Assembly: GCA_025667525.1 (NCBI GenBank)
Contig: CM046881.1
Coordinates: 30,019,580-30,083,579, forward strand
DNA: 64,000 nucleotides
Direction of reading: 5' to 3'
DNA from: Glebionis coronaria
Taxonomy: Eukaryota; Streptophyta; Magnoliopsida; Asterales; Asteraceae
Made by a program: the position numbers and the translations under genes
Notes under the pieces: model-generated
Seen by the model: only the letters and a program-made list of their open reading frames with translations
What the model was told of the DNA's origin: nothing
The model's database searches: none
In this document: piece by piece, positions 56,150 to 64,000 of the stretch
Layout: each line of letters starts with the position of its first letter
Numbering within the stretch: position 1 is the stretch's first letter

Positions 56150-57013
56150 TCATCACACTGCATCCCCAACACTAGCCCAACTCCGTTGTGGGGAGGTTGC
56201 TCAAGTGGATGCTGAAAATAGTCGGATGTAAAACCTTTCAAAACAGAATAGGAAATGAGTGGTTTTTGAACTCTGGTGAATGTTAGTGATTATCTTAACA
56301 ACGTCTCCTTGTTGATGCATCCCGACACTACCTCAACTCCGTTCTCGTGCCGAAACTCAGTACAAGATTCACCTTCCTTATCAGAATTTGAATCTATACC
56401 CGGATTATTAAACACTAACACCTTTTCTATTTTAACTACCTCTTCGGGATGGCATTCTGTCTGCACAAAAAAAGGATTAAAGATGGCATTCCCTATTTGA
56501 TTAGTTTGCGACGGCACACACTTTAGGATATTCAGCTTGGGACAACATTAGCAATATTGGGTGAGGGTTACGGAAGATGTTGGTTTAATTGAGGCTAAAG
56601 TTTTGAGTGTGGGGATGGGAAACTTGTGAAACGATGCTGCGGAAGACCAAGGAAAATCATTCAAGCCACTCATGGAGCGTTCGAGCCGGGGCTGTGTTTG
56701 GCAAATTGATTTATTCTTGGATTATGTTTAGTAGAGTTTGAGCTGTATTTTTTTAACACGTTTGTATTTGTATTGTCAGATTGTTTTGAGTTATATAAAA
56801 GGGGATATTGCATAAATGTGTTCATCATATTTTGTTTCTCCTTGTTCACTTGCGTTTTATCGTTGATATCAACATCTTTAGCTAATTCAAGAACAAGTCA
56901 ACCGGATTGATCATATTTTCAACCCAGAGGAGATTACCCAAACACACCCATCCTGTTGGTCTCTACTGGTGTGCTTTGACCCGTACTAAGCAAATGATAG
57001 GTTTAACCCATTA
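56150..57013 (+). pseudogene. unidentified duplicated coding relic downstream of MAFDFF unit 3
   Basis: Paralogous to 3620-4430. The ORF at 56276-56500 is longer than its sister, with VSLLMHPDTTSTPFSCRNS retained and the same SGWHSVCTKKGLKM phrase. Shared downstream words (GATATTCAGCTTGGGACAAC, GGGGATGGGAAACTTGTG) show that the two loci are one duplication. A TTA-flanked MITE interrupts the alignment at 57014. Family unknown. Confidence 0.4.
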
Positions 57014-57343
57014 GAGTGGGGGGAGCGGTGGTGCCAAGGCTGGCTGTTAGCCCTTTGGCGCCAGCCCTCCGTTGGCACACGGTACCGTGGCTCGCGCCAA
57101 CGGACCTCGCGCCAACCCCAACAGCTCGTGCCAACAGATTTTTGATTTTTTATTTTTATTTTTTTTTGTTTTTTAGTTATAAAGTGGGGTTTATGTGGGC
57201 CCATTATACCCCTTTGGCACCACTTTTTCTCGTGCCAACCACTCCCCACAAATGTGGTGCCAAAGGGTTTCTGGTGCCAAAGCCCCAAAATCCTACGTGG
57301 CGGCTTTGGCACCACCTTCTCGTGCCAACGACTCCCAGCTCTC
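57014..57343. mobile_element. GC-rich Tourist-like MITE with GTGCCAA repeats (330 bp)
   Basis: TTA flanks at 57011-57013 and 57344-57346. Ends are GAGTGGGGGGAG and, inverted, GAGAGCTGGGAG. The uninterrupted site is visible in the paralogue near 4434. Inside, GYGCCAA and its complement TTGGCRC occur about ten times, so both arms can pair. It is much richer in G+C than its surroundings apart from a T-run centre. Confidence 0.75.
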
Positions 57344-57566
57344 TTAGCAACCCACCAATCATGTTGGTCTTACTCGACTCATTCAACACGTACAAAAAAC
57401 TTGTTGCAACCAGAACTCTGCCTCATCTAGTCTAGTACATAAGATTCATTTTATAATAGACTTATCAATTTCTACTCGGTAGGCGGAGGAGAAAGCTGTT
57501 TAGGAAATGGGAGAGAAAGGTTGCATTTGTTTTAGTGAGCCATGGCTTTTTCAGAACGGATAAAGA

Positions 57567-58451
57567 GTAGAAAAGGCTAAACAGGAAGCACAAACTCCTG
57601 GAGTCACTGTTGGTTTCAGGATATGTTCAATTTGTACTCGGGAAAGATGGAGTGAAGGTATACTTTTAATATACACGAAATATGCTTATTGGATAGAAAA
57701 TATGATTTGCTTCTAAAAGAGGAGGTAATTTCAACCCATTTACAAGTTATTGGGTCAATTTGGGGGTATACGGAAGATGGGTGGAAAACTGCCGAAAGTC
57801 TATTTTTTAAGAATAATGTTTGATTGTTTATAAGAGCCCGACCTAGCCTATATTGATGCTTCTTAAAAATGAGCCACACCCATTGCCATAGACATTTGAC
57901 TTGCTATCTTGCTACTTGTTAATTCTATAGTTTAATGGTTAGTCATTTTTGTAGGTTCCTGTATGTATCTGATCTGGTCGGTAAAGACATCTTACTGGAC
58001 TTTTCCGCACATTGGTGTCCCCCATGTCTTGCTTTCACTCCAAAGCTCGTTGAAGCATATCAGGAGATCAAAACCAAACACGAGGCATTTGACGTGATTC
58101 ATCTGATCTAGTGAGGAGTACTACTCCACTATGCCATGGCTCTTGGGTGACAAAAGGGAACAATCTCTAAGATGTCTTTTCAAAGTCAACAAGATACCAT
58201 TGTTGGCAGCTTTAGGAACAACAGGAAAAACAATCACAACAGAGACTAGAGGAGTCTTCATGCTTCATGGTAATGGGGCATTTCCTTTTACTGATGAACG
58301 TATAGCCGAGATAGAAGCTAAGTTTGCTGACATGGCAAAGGAGGACTGGCCTAACAAAGTAAAACATGATATACATCGAGAGCATGAGCTTGTTCGTACA
58401 CGTTCAAAAGGGTATACATGTGATGGCGACGTTTGTTATAAAGCTTCGTAA
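57567..58451 (+). pseudogene. nucleoredoxin relic 2
   Basis: Starts in mid-gene with EKAKQEAQTPGVTVGFRI, joined directly to the MAFDFF-unit relic at a TAGA microhomology. After an intron-like gap ending TTTTTGTAG (about 57954) it gives [20 protein letters not shown], with WCPPC at 58013-58027. Frame loss near 58100 follows, then one open stretch (58131-58451): [40 protein letters not shown] and the CDGDVC start of the C-terminal zinc region. The first thioredoxin-like domain seen in relic 1 is missing. It is therefore a chimeric, truncated paralogue of relic 1. Confidence 0.82.
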
Positions 58452-58662
58452 ATGACAACATATGTGGTATGATACAAGAGTATGGTTATGCATGATGACA
58501 TTTGTTATAGTATGGGAAAGTATTACTTGTTTTCAATTTTGCAGTTTTGCAATAGCTGCAATTGTTGTTACAGCGTCGAAGATGGTCGAGAAATTTGAAT
58601 ATTCAAGTAATGATATAAACAGATTTGGTCCTTGAAACATTACTGGTATTAATAACCAACTT

Positions 58663-58726
58663 TCCGTTGCTAATAAAAAACTCTCGGGTGAGAGCCGAGT
58701 ATCCTAACCAACTAGACTACAACGGA
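58663..58726 (-). tRNA. tRNA-Glu(CTC)-like sequence lacking the T arm
   Basis: On the minus strand, TCCGTTG and CAACGGA form a perfect 7-bp acceptor stem. Between them lie a normal D arm (GTCTAGTTGGTTAGGAT) and an anticodon arm CTCGG-CTCTCAC-CCGAG with anticodon CTC (58690-58692). Where the variable loop and T arm should be there are only 13 bases, AGTTTTTTATTAG. The B box is thus absent and a T run is present, so Pol III transcription is unlikely. Most probably a decayed nuclear tRNA gene; the intact acceptor stem is notable. Confidence 0.7.
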
Positions 58727-58984
58727 TCATAGCTATTTACTAGAAAAACAGTTTCACACGTTGTGTATGTATGTATTGTGGATTACAATGTTGGCCAAAA
58801 TATGTCTTTTTTGTTCTTCAGGTTGTTAGGTGATTGCATGTCTTTTTTTTCTGTTTGTATATCAGCATCTGCCAAATGGGTATGAAACTGTGAGATTTGT
58901 CGGTTTCCATGACGTGCCGTTGTTTCATTTTCTTTTTCTTAAAAATCTTGCTAACACGTTTTGCGTTTTTTGCACGCTGTAAGC

Positions 58985-59205
58985 CCTGCTGTCCTCTTGT
59001 TGTTGATGTGCATGCGAGTGGAAGTACTGATACTGCACGGCTGTTATATGAGCAGTGCAAAACCATTGCAGCTTTCGATACATTTGTGTCAACCAGTTGT
59101 CTTCCGAATGCCATGAGCATCAGGGTGCACCTGCTTCATGCATTGGTAGCGACCTGGGTGGTTCTTGCAGCTCAACTTAAACCATGTGGCTGCTCAATTT
59201 GCTAA
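58985..59205 (+). pseudogene. unidentified relic shared with 49740-49860
   Basis: An open stretch includes VDVHASGSTDTARLLYEQCK and FDTFVSTSCLPNAM. It is paralogous to the shorter version after nucleoredoxin relic 1. No family recognised. Confidence 0.4.
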
Positions 59206-59215
59206 GTTTGGGGGT

Positions 59216-60215
59216 GTTTGGGATAGCTTATTCCTGCTTAGCAAATAATGCATGTGTCTGCTTATTTGGTGTAGTCCAGAGTCCAGACGAAAGGAAAGAA
59301 GATATAACTGCTGTAAGTTGGACACCCGGAAGTGGCTTCACCTGGCCCTTGTGTATTCTGTATCCATATCTCTGCAGACACAAATAAACTTCCACCAGAT
59401 ACTTAAGTAGACGAACTCTCATCACATTTACTGTATCAGCTACATATTCTCTGGTTGATCAAAAGTGCTCTCAAGATGTCATATATGTTCTGCTCATAGT
59501 GCATTCTGTATCCATATCTCTGCAGACACAAATAAACTATTTGACTTTTTGCTGTCAAGACTTGTTTTCGTATTTGGAATAAAAATGGCAATATGGCATT
59601 CATTATCTGCCCGGTTGGATCAGAACCTTTGGGAGCCCAAGTATGATGAGGCTGATACTCGCCCATTGCAACTTCATGTCACGAGTACCTTTTGATGAAC
59701 ATTGATTGATGTTTGCAGAACCCAATATCACAAATTCGTCATCCACGATCATTCCTTTTGAGTTTACTAAATGCCTTGATAATCAATAAAATCAGCCTGT
59801 GACTATGAAGAAAAGAAAAAGAAAAAAACAACATTTACTATTGTAGTTTTGAGGTTAAAAAATATGTACTTGAGGGGTATTTGGCGCAACTGAGACTTTC
59901 CCATTTGAAGTTGGTTGCTTTCTTTGAGTACCGAGACAGAAAAAGTTCAACTAGTCTTGTGGCTCGTATTCGTATTCCAGACCCATTCCTTGTAAAGCCT
60001 TGTAAATAACATCATACATCATTTGATGCTGCAATAAAGGTCTTTTCAGCATCACCAATTAGATACCGTCTTGGACTTTATAACCAGATACTAGTATATA
60101 TGTACCCGCCATAAGAGAATCCGCTGAGTAGCAAAATTTGTTGGATTGCACCGCGGATGGAATCACACAATATATACGGTAAACCTCTCATTTGCTCGGA
60201 ATTTTTTTGCAATTT
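59216..60215 (-). pseudogene. phospholipase D relic 3 (C-terminal part)
   Basis: Minus-strand order: a damaged remnant of the ANERF exon near 60190, MMYDVIYKALQGMG (about 60015), SKGMIVDDEFVILGSANINQ (about 59750-59695), GEYQPHHTWAPKGSDPTGQI (about 59660-59605, clearer than in relic 1), and GQVKPLPG (about 59340). A duplicated patch containing CLQRYGYR occurs near 59370 and 59520, so the LWAEH exon is rearranged. The same His-to-Asn reading at HKD2 as in relic 1 implies that the change predates the duplication. It is convergent with nucleoredoxin relic 2. Confidence 0.82.
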
Positions 60216-62311
60216 TATGCAGGTCCATCACCGTTTCCTGCCATATCTTAAAGCTTAAAAGTTTTCCAAAGTAAAACCGAACGTTGTTATGAGAGAAAAT
60301 TGATCGAGCTTTGTTTTCGTTTTTTTAAGGATGTGAATAGGTTAATGCATGTTATGAGGTTTATATAGAGTTCGATATTCTATTTGACATGTTTCACTTC
60401 GAGATCTAGTACCTTCTAGAACGATGTTCTAGTGCGTACGTCCTTTCCTAAAGTTTACGAATTTACCGATGGTAACAAAGTTCTAAACCAATAAGGAGCA
60501 TTAAGAGAAAAGAAAAAAAAAGCACTTTAGAGACATTTTTTGCAACTTTAAATTGACGTCACAGATTGTCGTCACCTCTTTATCGAGGTCGTAAAGTAAA
60601 GATGAGCACGGTATCAATATTATACCGAACTCGTGCTGAACTGATGATATTGATTTTTTTTCGAGCATAAAACGAGGGTACCAGTATCGAACGGGATTCT
60701 GGTATCGAAACCTGTATCGATATACCGGGAAATTGGTACCATTTATATACCCTTAGCATAACTACTACCGTAATTAGTAGTAATGTTTGTCTACGAAAAG
60801 TGAAGTTTAATAGTCGTGTCATGTGTAAGTTTTAATTCTACACTCTAAATATTAATAGCATGATCATAAAGTTCGAGCAATTAGAAAAAGATAGTTCGAG
60901 CAGTTTGTTTAAAGAGTCGGAAAAGTGGATGGCTGGCGGGTAAGTAGACACTTCTAGAAAAACATTTCGTAACCTATTTGAATAGGGTTCGAGCAGTTTT
61001 TCTAAGTTGACGTCATTACACACCATTCCGCGCCTTGATGTATACTACATATTAAGCAAACAAGAGTAGAATGAGGAGCAGATGCATGCACAAGTCTGTG
61101 TAAGCAAGCAAGACCAAGGACTTGGTCAGATAATGTTAATTTGACTCAATATGTACCTTTTAACAAGTGTTTCAAAATTCATCGAAAGAGTCGAGTAAGA
61201 AAATTCTAATATAGCATATAGTCTAACCAATGTGTATGATGGTTAGGATATGAGACGACGGTAGCTTTATATAGACGAAAAATTAAAGAACCTGCAGTAA
61301 TCTCATTGTCACATTGTGCGTTCTGTTGGCCAACAAATGCAGGGAATTTCACTTATGTTCCCTTGATCATTAACTATGATCTCAACCCGCCCGGTCATTT
61401 TGCCATACTCCAACGCGTTGTACCTAGATCAATACCAATAGCTAGTCCTTTAGGTTTATTTCCCATAATCGCACCACACAACGCTTCAAATAACAAATGA
61501 AAATTGAATAGTGAGAAAACTTCACTTTTTTCCGCTTTTTAGAAATACGAAGCACAGCTTGAAGTAACAGGTATGTTTTTGAGAGTATGTAAGGTATATC
61601 TGTGTGTATTTAACAACAAAATGAAAAAAGTCCACTAGAAATTTAGTCAAACTCGATCTAACTTGACCGGGTCAATCTGACGACTTAAACAAGCTGTTTT
61701 GAAAAGCTAGAATCTTTATAGTTGTGTAATGTCAACGAGAACATGTCAACCTTGTTGGTGTGTCACATATGTCTTCATAGGTTTCATATCGAATTTAAAA
61801 GCCAAACATACTGTCTGAATACTAGTGTAAAAAATGGACTTCATCTGCGTCGTTCGATAGCTGTAAAACAAACACCACTCATTTCAATAATGGAACCTCT
61901 TAATCTGTTTGATCAGTCATTTTCAGGTAAGATATTTCGTTGCAGACTCTTTTATGGTTTGATATGTGTATCAAGGTTGGTATTCAACTCGAATACTCGA
62001 TAGATCTTTTCACTCTAGCTAGCTAATACACCACTGGCCAATCACTAATCAAACGACAGCATATACCAGACACATTATAGGATATTCAAAGGTGTCGCTG
62101 CGTATGGTCCATTACCAAGTGATAGGTTAGCAACAGCAGAAAAAAGTCAAAATTTTCAATCCAAAAACCACTAAAACAAAATCTGGCTTCCAACACTAAA
62201 TGCCATCCAAAATGTTTTCAAACAAACCCAATAAGCAGACTGCTTCATTAATCATGGAGACTGCATGAATTTCACCCGCAGCCAAGCCATTTGCAACCAT
62301 AACCACCCATA
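60216..62311. other. intergenic, downstream of HSP70
   Basis: No gene recognised. A GATGAGCACGGTATC-type patch with inverted GGTATCGA words (60601-60760) may be another old hAT-like fragment. Otherwise unremarkable AT-rich DNA, including the HSP70 3' flank. Confidence 0.4.
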
Positions 62312-63918
62312 TTAGGTACACCACTTGGCCCGATACATCTTGGCTATTATGGGGATACAGACACCGTCGAGTTCCTTCATCTTGTCTTCAAATTTTTCTG
62401 CTTCCGCAAGCTGATTTAAATCCAACCAATGCACAGCCTCATTAACCGCATCCTCCACCTTCTTCTTATCATCAACAGGAATGATTGATGCCACCTTATC
62501 ATCCTTGATGGTATTCATCATGTTGCAAGCATAATTCTTAAGCGCATTCTTTTGTGGCTCCGCCTTGGATTTTTGAACCTCGTGCACCATCTTCTTAACA
62601 GTAAGCTTATTCTTCTGACCACCAAGTGTGTTATCAGCAGAAACATTCAACATACCGCCTGGACTAAGATCAAAATAAACACTGATTTGAGGGACTCCAC
62701 GAGGAGCTGGTGAAATTCCCGACAATTCAAATTTTCCTAACAAGTTGTTGTCTAGTGTTCTTACACTTTCACCTTCATAAACATGAATTACAACACCATG
62801 TTGGTTGTCGGAAGAGGTCGACAAAATATGTTCCTTTTTTGTGGGTGTTGTAGTGTTTCTTGGAACTACAACAGTAATGACCCCACCCGCTGTTTCCAAA
62901 CCAACAGATAATGGAATAACATCCAGAAGCAAAACATCTTGAAGCTTCTCATCATTACCTTCACCTAGCAATATTGCAGCTTGAACAGCAGCACCGTAAG
63001 CAACAGCTTCTTCAGGATTGATGCTTTTGCAAAGTTCTTTCCCGTTAAACAAATCTTGCAACAGTTGTTGTACTTTTGGTATACGGGATGATCCACCTAC
63101 AAGAACGACATCATGGACGGTACTGTCTTCCATCTTAGGATTAGCATCTCTCAGACACTTCTCCACACGCTCCATACATTTTCTGAAGAGATCCATGTTG
63201 AGCTCCTCAAATAGTGCACGGGTAATGGTGGAACAGAAATCAATACCGTCAAACAAAAAATCAATCTCGATTGATGTTTTTGTAGTAGATGAAAGAGTTC
63301 TCTTTGCTCTTTCACATGCATTTCTTAATCGTCTAAGAGCTCTTGGGTTTCCACTGATGTCTTTCTTGTGCTTACTTCTAAATTCCTGAACAAAGTGATT
63401 CACCATCCTATTGTCAAAGTCCTCACCACCTAAATGAGTATCACCAGCAGTCGCGTTAACTTCAAATATACCTTCTTCAATGGTAAGTAGCGAAACATCA
63501 AGAGTACCACCACCAAGGTCAAAAATTAGTACATTTTTCAACCCGGTAGAAGTGGCCTTCTTGTCTAGACCATACGCAATAGCTGCAGCTGTTGGTTCGT
63601 TAATAACACGCATCACGTTAAAACGGGCAATTGCACCAGCATCTATTGTAGCTTGGCGTTGTAATTCATTGAAGTACGCAGGGACAGTCACAACAGCATG
63701 CTTGATGGGTTTGCCAAGATACACTTCAGCGATTTCCCTCATCTTTATAAGAACCATGGAAGAAATTTCCTCAGCTGAGAACTTTTTCTCTTCACCTTTG
63801 TGATTAACTACAATCAGTGGTTTATCAGCTAGACCAGGGACAACCTTGAATGGCCATAGCTTCATATCACTTTGAACATGAGCATCGCTAAACCTTCTGC
63901 CAACTAAACGTTTCGTAT
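62312..63918 (-). CDS. HSP70-like protein, exon 2 (truncated lid, no EEVD); exon 1 outside window
   Basis: Exon 2 of a cytosolic HSP70/HSC70-type chaperone. It begins after a splice acceptor TTGGCAG (63925-63919) that splits an Asp codon, as in plant HSC70 genes, so exon 1 (about 70 residues with the first phosphate loop) should lie beyond 64000. The ATPase domain shows [41 protein letters not shown] and [18 protein letters not shown]. The substrate-binding domain shows [12 protein letters not shown] and [11 protein letters not shown]. Oddities: [19 protein letters not shown] replaces the near-invariant FNDSQRQATKDAG; about 13 residues are missing after KNKLTV and about ten after KSKAE; the protein ends KMYRAKWCT without the GGMP-rich tail and EEVD. 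It may be a divergent paralogue or a recent pseudogene, although this exon has no stop or frameshift. Confidence 0.85.
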
Positions 63919-64000
63919 CTGCCAATTAAAACAAGCTAGCTGTAATTCACATTCTAGTATTATTATATGTAAATACACTTATAAAACTAATTGGGTTAGA
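63919..64000 (-). other. HSP70 intron 1, 3' part
   Basis: Upstream of the acceptor on the minus strand is a T-rich tract (AGCTTGTTTTAATTGGCAG) with a branch-point-like CTAGAAT further up. The intron runs off the window. Confidence 0.6.

Noticed and set aside
63018..63803. Plus-strand ORFs of 107-123 codons
   Set aside because: Antisense shadows of the HSP70 exon.
62312..63925. Complete intronless HSP70-like gene starting at 63925
   Set aside because: That start would be TTG inside a splice acceptor; the N-terminal 70 residues of HSP70 are missing and the intron position fits HSC70 genes.
1..64000. CRISPR array, operons or prokaryotic genes
   Set aside because: No spaced repeats or bacterial gene organisation; all evidence points to plant nuclear DNA.

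Overview
This is nuclear DNA of a flowering plant: AT-rich, repeat-dominated, with spliced gene remnants and typical plant transposons (Athila-type Ty3/gypsy, Ty1/copia, PIF/Harbinger, Mutator-like, hAT, Helitron-like). It looks like a eudicot; Asteraceae is only an impression from the style of the families. No CRISPR, operon or bacterial feature was seen. The only long open coding stretch that resembles a host gene is an HSP70 exon at the right edge (63918-62312, minus), and it is itself abnormal.

Layout. 1-2.3 kb shows nothing coding. At 2.4-7.4 kb is a decayed locus containing a MAFDFF short-ORF unit, an unidentified coding relic and a subtilisin-like protease fragment (minus). 7.4-11.5 kb is AT-rich and holds Tourist MITEs. 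11.56-15.39 kb is a Ty1/copia element with a 5-bp target duplication, an internally deleted 5' LTR, no gag and a broken pol. 16.66-36.87 kb is one PIF/Harbinger element (TTA duplication, matching ends) of only about 1.8 kb net. It has been blown up to 20.2 kb by three insertions: a MULE at 16.70-17.95, a 15.75-kb Athila-like retrotransposon at 18.60-34.35 that splits the Harbinger ORF1, and a Pack-MULE-like element at 35.31-36.69 with a PPR-like gene fragment.

36.9-47.2 kb contains hAT elements with 8-bp duplications, an AT-rich Tourist-like element, and a 3.55-kb insert ending in a Helitron-type hairpin plus CTAG. That insert is flanked by two copies of a 498-bp sequence that look identical by eye. 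47.6-60.2 kb is a graveyard of duplicated gene relics: an RPK2-like receptor kinase (minus), nucleoredoxin (plus) and phospholipase D (minus). The nucleoredoxin-PLD pair occurs twice in the same convergent order, and a third PLD copy sits in a roughly 2-kb tandem duplication. A tRNA-Glu-like sequence without a T arm lies at 58.66-58.73 kb. 60.2-62.3 kb shows nothing recognisable.

The genes do not form a pathway. The window is best read as a record of insertion, duplication, gene-fragment capture and decay. The observations most worth a second look are the Helitron-type junction with the 498-bp flanks, the three-deep nest inside a small Harbinger element, the chimeric relic cluster, and the tRNA-like sequence. 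All alignments and counts were done by eye.
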